A DNA stretch of 64,000 nt, taken from Streptomyces griseoruber. Its GTDB lineage: Bacteria > Actinomycetota > Actinomycetes > Streptomycetales > Streptomycetaceae. Under the pieces are notes generated by a model. That model had not been told where the DNA came from. It did no database searches and worked only from the letters and a program-made list of their open reading frames with translations. Where the stretch lies: NCBI RefSeq assembly GCF_001514205.1, contig NZ_KQ948783.1, positions 52,921 through 116,920 on the forward strand. The letters run 5' to 3'. Shown here piece by piece: positions 1 through 7,201 of this stretch. How positions within the stretch are numbered: position 1 is the stretch's first letter; every line of letters starts with the position of its first letter. The translations under genes were made by a program, and so were the position numbers.

Positions 1-224
1 GGGCAGTCCACGATGCGGGGCGCGCGGACGGTGCCGGGGGCAGGTCGTCGGGCCGTGCGGGTGCGGGGCCGGACGCCGACGCCGCAACCCCGGCCTCGCA
101 CGGGACAGCCGACTCCGCGGGCCGGCCATCGGGTGCGGCCGGGGTCGGGCGAGCCGCCCGGGATGCGGGGCGGGTGCCGGTCGGAGCCGGCGTGGGGCGG
201 GGGGCCGGAGGGGTGGGGTGCTGG
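1..224. other. Window edge, no gene seen
   Basis: This is very GC-rich sequence downstream of the WhiB-like gene. Open frames on both strands are low-complexity Arg/Pro/Gly-rich products typical of non-coding frames in high-GC DNA. I see no convincing start, domain or hairpin terminator. Confidence 0.5.
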
Positions 225-530
225 TCAGGCACGGGTGCCTCCGTGGAGGCGGGTCTCGGGGACCGGGCGGCCGGAGCGCCAGAGGCGGCCGCCGCAGACG
301 CCGTCGAACCAGTTCTCGGCGGGCGCCACCGTCTCCTCGCAGGCGCGCCGCACGGGACACGTCGCGCACGCCCGCAGCGCCGGGGCGGCCTCCTTCGGCT
401 TCTTCGAGAAGACGATCCGGGGCGGCAGCCCGGCGCAGGCGGCCGCGGACTGCCAGCCGGCGGGACGCGAGGGACGCGACGGGCGCGGCTGATCCGGTGG
501 TGAGCAGGAACCGGTTACGGGCATGGGCAT
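225..530 (-). CDS. WhiB-like (Wbl) iron-sulfur regulator
   Basis: This 101-aa protein has the four cysteines of the WhiB family: Cys32, then CATC (55-58) and Cys64, spaced C-X22-C-X2-C-X5-C. Wbl proteins bind a 4Fe-4S cluster and act as transcription regulators, often with the principal sigma factor. After the cysteines comes the family turn, normally G-V/I-W-G-G, here GVCGG (77-81) with Cys in place of Trp, followed by a short basic tail. The ATG at 530 has a purine-rich AGGGGG just upstream. It is divergent from the Xre gene at 743 and shares a 212-bp control region with it. Wbl genes are common in actinophages as well as chromosomes, so it may belong to the phage-derived block. The family call is firm; the target is unknown. 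Confidence 0.82.
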   Translation of the reverse strand: MPMPVTGSCSPPDQPRPSRPSRPAGWQSAAACAGLPPRIVFSKKPKEAAPALRACATCPVRRACEETVAPAENWFDGVCGGRLWRSGRPVPETRLHGGTRA

Positions 531-588
531 GGGACCCCCTGTCGGTTCGTGAACGAGCCGTACGAAGTGAACGCCCCCAGAGTCACAG

Positions 589-608
589 ATTGCGCGCGCG
601 CTCGCAAT
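589..608. promoter_or_regulatory. Inverted repeat, candidate operator 1
   Basis: The sequence reads ATTGCG-N8-CGCAAT, a perfect 6-bp inverted repeat in the divergent Wbl/Xre region. It contains TTGCG and CGCTCGCA, which recur with similar spacing at 1324-1344 before the tail operon. This is a candidate site for the neighbouring Xre regulator; binding is inferred. Confidence 0.4.
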
Positions 609-668
609 GATTTACCGGCGCCTCACCTTCACCCGAACCTCCATCAACTACACAAACTTTCCCCACTA

Positions 669-713
669 CTTGCGCGAGAGCACGTAATTCCTTGCGCGCA
701 AGCAAGCTAAACT
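669..713 (+). promoter_or_regulatory. Candidate operators and -10 box upstream of Xre gene
   Basis: CTTGCGCGAG (669-678) is followed by the perfect 12-bp palindrome CTTGCGCGCAAG (691-702). A possible -10 box TAAACT lies at 708-713, about 30 bp before the Xre start. The TTGCGCG core is shared with operator 1. Overlap of the palindrome with the promoter would suit autoregulation. Confidence 0.4.
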
Positions 714-742
714 CGTGCCACCCCCGAAGGAAGCGAGCAGAC

Positions 743-1225
743 ATGACCACCCAGGACCTGGACGCGTTCGCCGCGTGGGTCGAAGACCTCATGCGCGAAC
801 GCGGCTACGACATCGACAGCCCGCGCGGCGGCGGGAAGTCACGGATCGCGGACGAGGCCGGCGTACACCGCGCCGCCGTCACCCGCCTGCTGCAACGCCA
901 GAGCATGCCGGACCTCGAGACCACCCGCCGCCTCGCACGGGTGCTCGGCGTCCCGGTCCGCGACATGCTCATCCGCTCCGGCCGGCTCACCGCCGAGGAG
1001 CTCGCCGACCCGCACGGACGCGCGTCCGCACCCGCCCCCGAGCCGGACTTCGGGCGCAGGCCGACCCTGGAGGAGGTCGCCGACCTGCTCGGCGTACCGG
1101 CCGAGCGGCGGGAGATGTTCGTACGGGTGGTGGAGCAGTTCCTGCCGAACGAGCCGGAGCGCGCGGACAAGGCCGGCCGCATCCTGGCGGGCGCGGGCAC
1201 GGCGGCACCCCCCGGCACGGACTGA
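743..1225 (+). CDS. Xre-type helix-turn-helix regulator
   Basis: This is a 160-aa protein. Residues about 30-65 form a Cro/C1-type helix-turn-helix (KSRIADEAGVHRAAVTRLL, then a second helix pair ending LARVLGVPVRDML). This is the fold of phage repressors and many Streptomyces regulators. The C-terminal part (about 100-160) has a second helical segment (TLEEVADLLGVP) that may mediate dimerisation. The ATG at 743 follows GAAGGAAG. It lies immediately upstream of the tail cluster in the same orientation and is divergent from the Wbl gene. Related inverted repeats precede both this gene and the tail operon, so it is the likely controller of the tail genes. No inducer domain is recognisable. Confidence 0.8.
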   Translation: MTTQDLDAFAAWVEDLMRERGYDIDSPRGGGKSRIADEAGVHRAAVTRLLQRQSMPDLETTRRLARVLGVPVRDMLIRSGRLTAEELADPHGRASAPAPEPDFGRRPTLEEVADLLGVPAERREMFVRVVEQFLPNEPERADKAGRILAGAGTAAPPGTD

Positions 1226-1323
1226 CACCTCCCCCGCCCGGGCACCCGTGGGCCGACGGGTGCACACCCCGCACACCAGCCGCCCCTCCCGTACCCCTGG
1301 GGCCAATTCTTTCGCCGTATTAG

Positions 1324-1345
1324 TTGCGTGCGCGCACGCTCGCAT
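1324..1345. promoter_or_regulatory. Candidate operator before tail operon
   Basis: TTGCG (1324-1328) and CGCTCGCA (1337-1344) flank a perfect 14-bp palindrome GCGTGCGCGCACGC (1326-1339). The arrangement resembles the element at 589-608. It lies about 100 bp before the first tail gene in a locally AT-richer stretch, where a promoter is expected. Confidence 0.42.
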
Positions 1346-1447
1346 GTCACAGTTGGTGCAGCGGCGGAGCTGTGCCCACCCCTCCCCGCCGCCTCCCCTC
1401 CCTCCAGCTCCACCCCTCCCTTCCCGCTTCCGGCGAGGTGACCCGGC

Positions 1448-1861
1448 ATGACCACACCCACTCCACCGAGCGCCTTCCCCGACGTCGAGGCTCTGGTCGT
1501 CGACATCCTGGAGGCCGACCCGGCGCTCTCCACGGCGCTGGTGACCGTCCAGCCGCCGGAGGACTTCGACGGCACGGCCGCCGCCGTGCTCGTCAACCGC
1601 CGCGGCGGCGCCTGGGTCGGCGAGCGCCACGTCGACCAGCCGCTGATCGAACTGGAGGTGTACGGCCCCACCAAGCAGGCCGCGCACGTCCTGGCCAACT
1701 CGGCCCGCCGCGCGCTGATGGCCGCGGCCGGCAACCGCTACGGCACGAACCTGATCACCGAGGTGGAGGAACAGGACGGCCCCCGCTGGCTGCCCGACTA
1801 CCTCTACCGCGCGGCCAACCGGTACGTGACCGTCCTCACGGTGTACCTGGACGTCTACTGA
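1448..1861 (+). CDS. Phage tail terminator/completion-like protein
   Basis: This 137-aa protein is the first gene of the tail operon, directly before the tube protein. In siphophages this position holds the head-tail connector or tail terminator, which caps the tail tube at the end joining the head. The predicted alternation of a helical N-terminus (PDVEALVVDILEADP) and beta-rich segments (LIELEVYG, YVTVLTVYLDVY) fits the small minor-tail/terminator fold. GGCGAGGTG upstream of the ATG at 1448 gives a ribosome binding site. The assignment is based on position and general character, not on a diagnostic motif. A terminator with no capsid genes nearby would suit a headless tail particle. Confidence 0.55.
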   Translation: MTTPTPPSAFPDVEALVVDILEADPALSTALVTVQPPEDFDGTAAAVLVNRRGGAWVGERHVDQPLIELEVYGPTKQAAHVLANSARRALMAAAGNRYGTNLITEVEEQDGPRWLPDYLYRAANRYVTVLTVYLDVY

Positions 1862-1882
1862 CGCGTCCGCACCCCACAGACC

Positions 1883-1922
1883 GAAGGCCCCGCCGTTCGC
1901 CTCCCCGACCGGCGGGGCCTTC
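1883..1922. terminator. Hairpin after first tail gene
   Basis: A perfect 12-bp stem GAAGGCCCCGCC (1883-1894) pairs with 1911-1922 across a 16-nt loop. It lies 22 nt after the first tail gene and has no T-run. It may attenuate read-through or set the high tube-protein level by processing. Confidence 0.5.
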
Positions 1923-2020
1923 GCCGTACCCGGAACCGCCGGGCACGGCACCCCGCACCATCCGCACCATCCGCACCATCCGCACCCCCTTCTCCATCCC
2001 TCTATCAAGGAGCCCAACTC

Positions 2021-2623
2021 ATGGCAGGCACCAACTCCTCCGAGATCCGCATCGCCGGAGTCGGCCGGCTCTACGTCGCCGCCGCCGACACGAAGGTCCC
2101 GACGACCTTCTCCACCGACCCGTCCACCGACTGGGCCACCGGCTGGAAGAACCTCGGCTTCACCAACGGCGAGGGCGTCACCTTCAGCAAGAAGGACAAG
2201 CTGGAGCCGGTCGACGTGTGGCAGGCCGTCAGCCCGGTGCACTTCGTGTACTCGGACCGCGACCTGACCCTGAAGTTCTCGCTGCTCCAGTTCAACGAGG
2301 ACACGCTGCCGTTCTTCATGGGCGGCGGCCAGGTCGACGCCGTGACCGGCTCGACGGGCGTCTACAAGTACGACATCGCCGACCGCCCGTACGCCGATGT
2401 CCGCGCCCTCGGCCTGGAGTTCACCGATGTCCGGGCGAGCGACGGCACCGCCGTGACGTACCGCTTCGGCATCCCGCGCGGCCAGGTCACGGCGGCGGAC
2501 GACATCAAGCTGGCCCGCAAGTCGCCGGCCCAGCTCGGCATCACCTTCACGGCGATGGCGGCGACCGACGGCTCGGCGCTGGCGAGCTTCGTGATGAAGG
2601 ACGCCGCGTACGCGGCGTCCTGA
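2021..2623 (+). CDS. Phage major tail (tube) protein
   Basis: This 200-aa protein is probably the structural subunit that stacks into the non-contractile tail tube. Its N-terminus (RIAGVGRLYVAAADTKVPTT) is typical of actinophage major tail proteins, which begin with a short strand followed by a long loop. The rest alternates beta-prone and charged segments. Length and position, just before the frameshifting chaperone pair, fit the conserved siphophage order tube-chaperone-tape measure. AAGGAG lies shortly before the ATG at 2021. The gene appears intact. No sheath gene follows, so the tail is of the flexible, non-contractile type. Confidence 0.75.
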   Translation: MAGTNSSEIRIAGVGRLYVAAADTKVPTTFSTDPSTDWATGWKNLGFTNGEGVTFSKKDKLEPVDVWQAVSPVHFVYSDRDLTLKFSLLQFNEDTLPFFMGGGQVDAVTGSTGVYKYDIADRPYADVRALGLEFTDVRASDGTAVTYRFGIPRGQVTAADDIKLARKSPAQLGITFTAMAATDGSALASFVMKDAAYAAS

Positions 2624-2751
2624 CCGACCGGGTGGGGTGAGCGCACCGGAGCACACCGCCCGCCCCACCCGTCGCACCCCGCCCGTCGCACCCCGCCCCA
2701 CCCCAGTGCTCACTCCCCTGCACGGAATCACTCGAGGAGGCACCCCTCACC

Positions 2752-3042
2752 ATGGCCCGTTTCGATGTCAACGCCGCCCGCGCCCAGCGCCTCGAAGCCC
2801 TCGGCCGTACCTGGTCGTTCGAGCTCGACGGCGAGAGCTTCACCCTGCCCACGGAGCTGACCCGCGCCACCGCGAAGGCGCTGCGGGAGCTCGACGACAA
2901 CGACGTGGACGGGCTGCTCGGGCTGCTCATGGGCGAGCGGCAGTTCGCCCGTTTCGAGCGGCACGAGGTGACCATGCAGGACATCGCCGCCGTCCTGGAG
3001 GCCTACGGCAAGGAGACCGGGCTCGGCCTGGGGGAAGGCTGA
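2752..3042 (+). CDS. Tail assembly chaperone, short form
   Basis: This 96-aa acidic helical protein matches the first of the two overlapping tail assembly chaperones (the lambda gpG position), which coat the tape-measure protein before tube polymerisation. The ATG at 2752 follows a GAGGAGGCACC ribosome site. A slippery GGGGGAA (3030-3036) lies just before the stop, and the -1 frame continues in phase for a further 435 nt. This predicts a longer fusion (about 240 aa) made by programmed -1 frameshifting. That arrangement is conserved in siphophages and is the best evidence for the role, since chaperones diverge fast in sequence. Confidence 0.78.
   Translation: MARFDVNAARAQRLEALGRTWSFELDGESFTLPTELTRATAKALRELDDNDVDGLLGLLMGERQFARFERHEVTMQDIAAVLEAYGKETGLGLGEG
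3030..3036 (+). other. Slippery heptamer for -1 frameshift
   Basis: GGGGGAA is read as CTG GGG GAA in the zero frame, four codons before the chaperone stop including the stop itself. A one-base backward slip enters the open frame that runs to 3473. I recall G-rich slippery heptamers of this kind at the same point in actinobacteriophage tail chaperone genes. Confidence 0.65.
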
Positions 3043-3473
3043 GCCTCGTCGGGTTCGTGGACGAACACGCCGAGGCCCTCGAAGCGGACCTGCTCCGCTA
3101 CTACGGCATCGATCTGCTCGACTGGCACCGCGACCGCCTCTCCGCGCGGCGGCTCGCGGTGCTCGTCGCGCATCTGCCGCGGGACAGCGCCCTCAACCGC
3201 GAGCTGCACGGAGATGCCGCCGAGTGGTCGGTGACGGACCATCTGCTGGCCGCGGCCGTGGATCATCTGGCGGCGGCGAACTGGATGTTCGCGTCGGTCA
3301 ACTCGGACGAGGACGACCAGCCGGACCCACCGGTACCGGTGCCGCGGCCGGGCGACACGGCGGAACCGGGAGAACCGGAAGAGGAAGGGGAGCCGAGGAA
3401 CGGGCCTCCCGGGGAACCGGGCGCACCGCCCCCGTCCCCCTCGCCGGTCCAACTGGCCCGCTTCTTCGCCTGA
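3036..3473 (+). CDS. Tail assembly chaperone, -1 frameshift extension
   Basis: This segment has no good start or ribosome site of its own and is probably expressed only as the C-terminal half of a fusion with the upstream chaperone (lambda gpGT analogue). After the slip the frame reads RLSLVGFVDEHAEALEADLL and continues with an actinophage-like helical region (YYGIDLLDWHRDRLSARRL). A Pro/Glu-rich linker and a short terminal PVQLARFFA follow. In other phages the T extension links the tape measure to tube protein. The stop at 3473 is 6 bp from the end of the convergent gene on the other strand. Here the usual next gene, the tape measure, is displaced. Confidence 0.7.
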   Translation, partial: RLSLVGFVDEHAEALEADLLRYYGIDLLDWHRDRLSARRLAVLVAHLPRDSALNRELHGDAAEWSVTDHLLAAAVDHLAAANWMFASVNSDEDDQPDPPVPVPRPGDTAEPGEPEEEGEPRNGPPGEPGAPPPSPSPVQLARFFA

Positions 3474-3479
3474 CGGCCG

Positions 3480-4305
3480 TCACCCGGACTCCGGCGCCTC
3501 CGGCGACCGGGCCTCGCGCCCGTCCCCCCGACGCCCCCGCCCCCGTCCCTGCCCCCGCCCCTCCAGCTCGTCGGCGAGTGCACGGGCCCTGTCCGACAGC
3601 CGGGGCCGTTCCTCGGACGCCGCCACCGGTTCCTGCTGCGCTCGCTCCCCGGCCTCCGTACGACGCTCCTTGGACCGGGGCAGCGGGGGCACACTGGGCC
3701 GCCCGTTGCGCCGCACCACGGCCCGACGGGCCGACCGGACGGACCGCTTCTCCTGCGCGGGAACGGCGGCCGTCGGCAGGTCGTCGGCACCCGATCCCCC
3801 CGCACCACCCACGGGTGTCTGCACCGGTACCGGCACCGGCCCCCCGTCCGCCACCGACCGCTCCCGCTCCCCCCGCTCCTCCGCCCGGGTCACCTCCGTG
3901 GGCGGGCGCAGGAGTTCGACGTACGGCAGGGCGATGACCTCACCGCCGGCGTCGTCCTCCGCCGCCGGCCGGGCCCGGCGCGGGCGGCGGCCGGTGCGGG
4001 CGGCGGCCGGTGCGGGCGTCCTGCTGGCCCTGGAGGTAGGCGACGGTGATGCGTTCCTCGTACGCGCGGCGGATCGCGGGAAGCTGTTCGGCGACCATGT
4101 CGGCCCAGCCGGCGCTGTAGGCGGCCAGCTCGCGGCGGTCCAGCTCGCCGCGGGGCAGGGTGACCAGGTCCTCCGGGTCGTACCCGAGACTGAGGACGAG
4201 CTCGGAGACGCGGGCGATGAGATGCGGCAGATCAGGGGACAGTTCGAGCCAGTCGACCACCTGGTCGTTTCGCCCGTTCCCCGTGTCGCCCTCGTCCCCG
4301 TCCAC
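3480..4305 (-). pseudogene. Unknown protein frameshifted by a 16-bp duplication
   Basis: Reading leftward, residues 1-100 (ATG at 4305) encode an acidic helical protein containing AYSAGWADMVAEQLP. The frame then ends early at 3940 in an Arg/Gly/Pro run. Removing one copy of a 16-bp tandem repeat (3981-4012) restores a single 269-aa frame running through GGEVIALPYVELLRPPTEV to a stop at 3480. The restored C-terminus is charged and Pro/Arg-rich. The AYSAGWAD motif resembles AYAAGWSD in the small gene at 4577, so the two are probably distantly related. No known domain is recognised. It is reversed relative to the tail genes and lies where the tape-measure N-terminus should be. It could be inactive, phase-variable, or an assembly error. 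Confidence 0.6.
3981..4012. repeat. 16-bp perfect tandem duplication
   Basis: Two adjacent copies of CGGGCGGCGGCCGGTG (3981-3996 and 3997-4012) are followed by a partial third (CGGGCG). Because 16 is not a multiple of three, the second copy shifts the frame of the reversed gene that spans it. Confidence 0.9.
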
Positions 4306-4363
4306 CCCGCCGGCCTTGATCTCGCCTCCTGCCCGTCCGCGCTCGGCGAACCCTCAACTCGCT

Positions 4364-4377
4364 TACAGGGCCCTGTA
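4364..4377. promoter_or_regulatory. Palindrome in divergent promoter region
   Basis: TACAGGGCCCTGTA is a perfect 14-bp palindrome in the 271-bp gap between the frameshifted reversed gene and the small gene at 4577. It is 59 bp upstream of the reversed start, a suitable place for a dimeric regulator. The regulator is not identified. Confidence 0.4.
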
Positions 4378-4489
4378 GTTCACGCTTCCCTTTTTCACGG
4401 ACGGACGAACGGCCGGATCCTACTCCACGAACCTTGGGCTCTCACGGAGCGTTCGCGTCAAACACGGAACGACACCACAGCAGGACTCG

Positions 4490-4515
4490 TACACTAGTTC
4501 GAACAAACGCTCCGG
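4490..4515 (+). promoter_or_regulatory. Possible promoter with SOS-like half site
   Basis: TACACT (4490-4495) looks like a -10 box. It is followed by GTTCGAAC (4497-4504), a perfect 8-bp palindrome, then AAAC and GCTC. TCGAAC-N4-G is one intact half of the actinobacterial LexA box (TCGAAC-N4-GTTCGA); the other half is poor. This hints at DNA-damage control of the 4577 gene but is weak. Confidence 0.3.
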
Positions 4516-4576
4516 CACCCCCAGGAGCACCATCGCAGCACAGCCCAGCGGACAGACCGGAAAGCAGGCACCCGAC

Positions 4577-4783
4577 ATGGCGACTGGCCCGAGCGACTCC
4601 TCCGAGCAGCCGATCGACACCTACACCCGCCTCGCCCACCTCCTGCACACCCCGCCCTCGGACCGCGAGGCCCTGCTGGACCGGGTGTACGAGGAACTGC
4701 TCACCCGCGAGTCGCACGCCTACGCGGCCGGCTGGTCGGACGCCCTGACGGAGGCCCGCCGCAGGCGCGGCCGACGAGCGTAG
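4577..4783 (+). CDS. Small hypothetical protein
   Basis: This 68-aa protein has an acidic N-terminal half containing two helices (DTYTRLAHLLHTPPSDREAL and the segment after it). A motif SHAYAAGWSDALTEARR precedes a basic tail. The motif resembles AYSAGWADMVAEQ in the reversed gene at 3480-4305, suggesting a shared domain. It lies between two reversed genes in the segment that replaced the front of the tape-measure gene. Codon use and an AT-richer upstream promoter support a real gene. No function can be given. Confidence 0.55.
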   Translation: MATGPSDSSEQPIDTYTRLAHLLHTPPSDREALLDRVYEELLTRESHAYAAGWSDALTEARRRRGRRA

Positions 4784-4855
4784 TCGGCGGCGCCTCCGCA
4801 CCCGTTTCGAGCCATGCGCGGGGAGCCCGTCGAGGCGTCACCCCGCGGTACGGCG

Positions 4856-5335
4856 TCACGAGGTGACGGCGATGAAGGCCTGACCCGCGACGATCCCGCC
4901 GGCCGAGGCCAACAGCGCCTCGGACACGAACAGGGCCCAGTGCGCCTTCTGACGGCCCGTGCGCGGGACGATGCGGCCTTCCCTCATCTCCTGTGCGGAC
5001 ACACCCCGCTCCCGCCTCATCCTCCGTCGCCGCTTCCTCGACTCCGGCAGCACTTCCAGGACCCAGAAGAGGTCCCTCACGAGCCCCCTGGCGCCCCCGC
5101 CACCGCGCGCGCCGGACAGTACGCCGAAGAGCAGGAAGACGAAGACGCCGAGAAAGAACGCCGCAGCCGCCGCGTTCATCACGGCCCGGCCGGCTCCTCC
5201 GGGACCCGGAACACCGACTGCGAAAACCAGGGCGGCTCCGCCGGAGCCGTAGAGGAAGGCCAGCCCGCCGAAGGCCGCGACGGGCCCGATCCAGCCACGC
5301 AGTCCGTGCAGCCACGCGACGACACAGACGCCCAT
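4856..5335 (-). CDS. Small membrane protein
   Basis: This 159-aa product has three hydrophobic stretches: WIGPVAAFGGLAFLYG with a Gly/Ala-rich continuation, AAAAAFFLGVFVFLLFGVLS, and LFVSEALLASAGGIVAGQAF near the C-terminus. Strongly basic segments (RKRRRRMRRERG) and a charged loop separate them. It is not recognised. The start is uncertain: ATG at 5335 has GGGGGAG immediately against it, and a GTG a few codons later is possible. The start falls exactly where sequence homologous to tape measure begins on the opposite strand. The gene is therefore part of the segment that replaced the tape-measure N-terminus. It could be a lysogenic accessory (moron) gene or an ordinary host gene brought in by recombination. 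Confidence 0.55.
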   Translation of the reverse strand: MGVCVVAWLHGLRGWIGPVAAFGGLAFLYGSGGAALVFAVGVPGPGGAGRAVMNAAAAAFFLGVFVFLLFGVLSGARGGGGARGLVRDLFWVLEVLPESRKRRRRMRRERGVSAQEMREGRIVPRTGRQKAHWALFVSEALLASAGGIVAGQAFIAVTS

Positions 5336-5867
5336 CTCCCCCGTCGTCAACTGGGTCAGGTCCGCGATCCCCAACGCCTTCAAGGCCGTCAAGGACAAGC
5401 TGTCCAGCATCTGGGGCGGGCTCAAGGGCATCGCCGGCCGTGCCTTCGACGGCATCAAGGACGCGGTCAAGGGCCCGATCAACGCCGTGATCGGCATCGT
5501 CAACCGCGCCATCGGCGCCCTCAACGGGATCCATGTCTCCATCCCCGGCTGGGTCCCCCTGGTCGGCGGCAAGTCCTTCGGCGTCAGCCTGCCGAGGATC
5601 CCCACGCTGGCCACCGGCGGTGTCGTCCTGCCCCGCTCCGGCGGCGTCCCGGCGATCCTCGCCGAGGCCGGTGAGGCGGAGGCCGTCCTGCCGCTCAGCA
5701 AGCTCGACCGGCTGCTGCGCCGGGCCGCCGCCGACGGCAGGGCCTACGCCGGAGCCGGAACGGGCGTCGGCGGCGCGCTGCACATCGAGCACTACCACGC
5801 CGCCGAGACCAGCACCCCGCAGCGCACCGCGGACGCGCTGATGTTCCTGGCGAAGGCCCGCGGATGA
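5336..5867 (+). pseudogene. C-terminal remnant of a tape-measure protein
   Basis: From about 5334 the plus frame reads like the end of a siphophage tape measure. There are amphipathic repeats (IPNAFKAVKDKLSSIWGGLK), the region GPINAVIGIVNRAIGALNGI, then GFSLP-like and GG-rich segments and a final RTADALMFLAKARG. Tape measures usually exceed 700 residues; only about 177 remain. The first in-frame start is a GTG at 5487, inside the conserved region. The N-terminus is missing and the junction abuts a reversed membrane gene. Its last 110 residues parallel the end of the next gene (LIAFANRIIDGLNSLG and AEDLLFLAAAHG), which appears to be a paralogue. The stop overlaps the next start as ATGA. Confidence 0.68.
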
Positions 5868-7135
5868 GCACCCCGGCGGCAGCGGACCCGCTCGCCGGGG
5901 TCGCCCCGGCGCTGACCGCGTTCCGGTCCCGCGCCGAACAGGGCGGCACCGCGCTGCGCTCCCTCACCGAACGGATCAGGGCCGCCGCCACCGGCGCCGA
6001 ACGCCTCGGCACGGCCGCCGCGCGGGGCGCCACCGCCGTGAGCCGCGCCAAGACGAGCACCGAGGCCGCCGCCCGCGCCGTCACCAGGACGGGCCGGACG
6101 GCCGCCACCGCCGGGTCCGGGATCAAGGAGGCCGCCACCGGCGGCAGGACGGCCGCCCGCACCCTCGTCCGGCTCGGCTCCGCCCTCGGCGGTGTCCTCG
6201 CCGTCGTGGGCGCGCTGATCGCGGCCTCCGGTGTCCTCGGCGACCTCATGGGCACCTTCGGCACCCTCATGACCATCGGCTCCGGTGTCCTGCTCGTCGT
6301 CAACGCCCTCACCCGCGCCAACCCCATCGGCTTCGTCACCGGCCTCCTCCTCCCGGTGGCCGGCTGGCTGCTGGGCCTGGCGCTGAACTCCGAGACCGGA
6401 CAGCGCCTGATGGAGCAGCTGGCGACGCTCGTCCTGAAGTACGTCGAGGGGTGTCTGACGGTGATGACCCCGCTGCTGAAGGCCGTCGGCGGCGCGGTGA
6501 ACACCTACGTCACCGGCTACCTCGGTCTCGTGACCACGGTCCTCACCGGTCTCACCACCCTCATCGGCACCGCCTTCACCGTGGCCCGCTCACTGGCGAG
6601 CGGGGACACCGAGGCGCTCAGCGGCCGGGCGGCGGCGGTCTGGAAGGGCGTCAAGGACGGCGTCGAGCCGGTGCTGCACTGGATCGGCAAGGACATCCCC
6701 ACGATGTTCACCCGCGTCAAGGACGCCACCGCCCGCGCCCTCGACGCGCTCGGACGGTTCGTCACCACCGGCGCGCAGACCGTCGCCGGGGTGGTGAAGG
6801 GGCCGGTCCAGGGACTCATCGCCTTCGCCAACCGGATCATCGACGGCCTCAACAGTCTCGGCTTCAGCATGCTCGGCAAGAAGTTCGGCGTGCGGCTGGC
6901 GAAGATCCCGATGCTCGCCCAGGGCGGGGTCGCCGTCCCCGGCGCCGCCCGCGCGGGCGGCCGGGTGCTGCCGCTCACGGCCCTGGACCGGCAGCGGGCC
7001 CTCACCCGCCGCCACCGCGCCCCCTCCTCCCGGCTCCCGCACCGCGTAGAGGAGTTCCACGAGAGCCCCGGCGCCGGAGCCCACGGCACGGCCGAGGACC
7101 TGCTGTTCCTGGCCGCCGCCCACGGCTGCGCCTGA
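5864..7135 (+). CDS. Tape-measure-like tail protein
   Basis: This is a 423-aa protein. The N-terminal 110 residues are a long Ala/Thr/Arg-rich helix typical of tape measures. Hydrophobic, membrane-capable segments lie at about 110-175 (LGGVLAVVGALIAASG, LVVNAL, GLLLPVAGWLLGLAL) and about 225-245. A helical region and a C-terminus similar to the preceding remnant follow (LAKIPMLAQGGVAVPG, AEDLLFLAAAHG). It is short for a tape measure and could specify only a tail of about 60 nm if the usual ratio of about 0.15 nm per residue applies. It overlaps the preceding stop by 4 nt. It could be an alternative tape measure, an accessory tail-lumen protein, or a paralogue that took over after truncation of the first gene. 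Confidence 0.65.
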   Translation: MSTPAAADPLAGVAPALTAFRSRAEQGGTALRSLTERIRAAATGAERLGTAAARGATAVSRAKTSTEAAARAVTRTGRTAATAGSGIKEAATGGRTAARTLVRLGSALGGVLAVVGALIAASGVLGDLMGTFGTLMTIGSGVLLVVNALTRANPIGFVTGLLLPVAGWLLGLALNSETGQRLMEQLATLVLKYVEGCLTVMTPLLKAVGGAVNTYVTGYLGLVTTVLTGLTTLIGTAFTVARSLASGDTEALSGRAAAVWKGVKDGVEPVLHWIGKDIPTMFTRVKDATARALDALGRFVTTGAQTVAGVVKGPVQGLIAFANRIIDGLNSLGFSMLGKKFGVRLAKIPMLAQGGVAVPGAARAGGRVLPLTALDRQRALTRRHRAPSSRLPHRVEEFHESPGAGAHGTAEDLLFLAAAHGCA

Positions 7136-7201
7136 CGCCCCCGCCCCGGACCACCCGGACCACTCCACCCGCACCCGACAAGAGCGAGGTGACGGCCCCC
7201 C

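Noticed and set aside
1955..1990. CCGCACCAT tandem repeats as a possible CRISPR-like array
   Set aside because: There are only three or four 9-bp units with no spacers and no cas genes. It is simple sequence before the tube gene.
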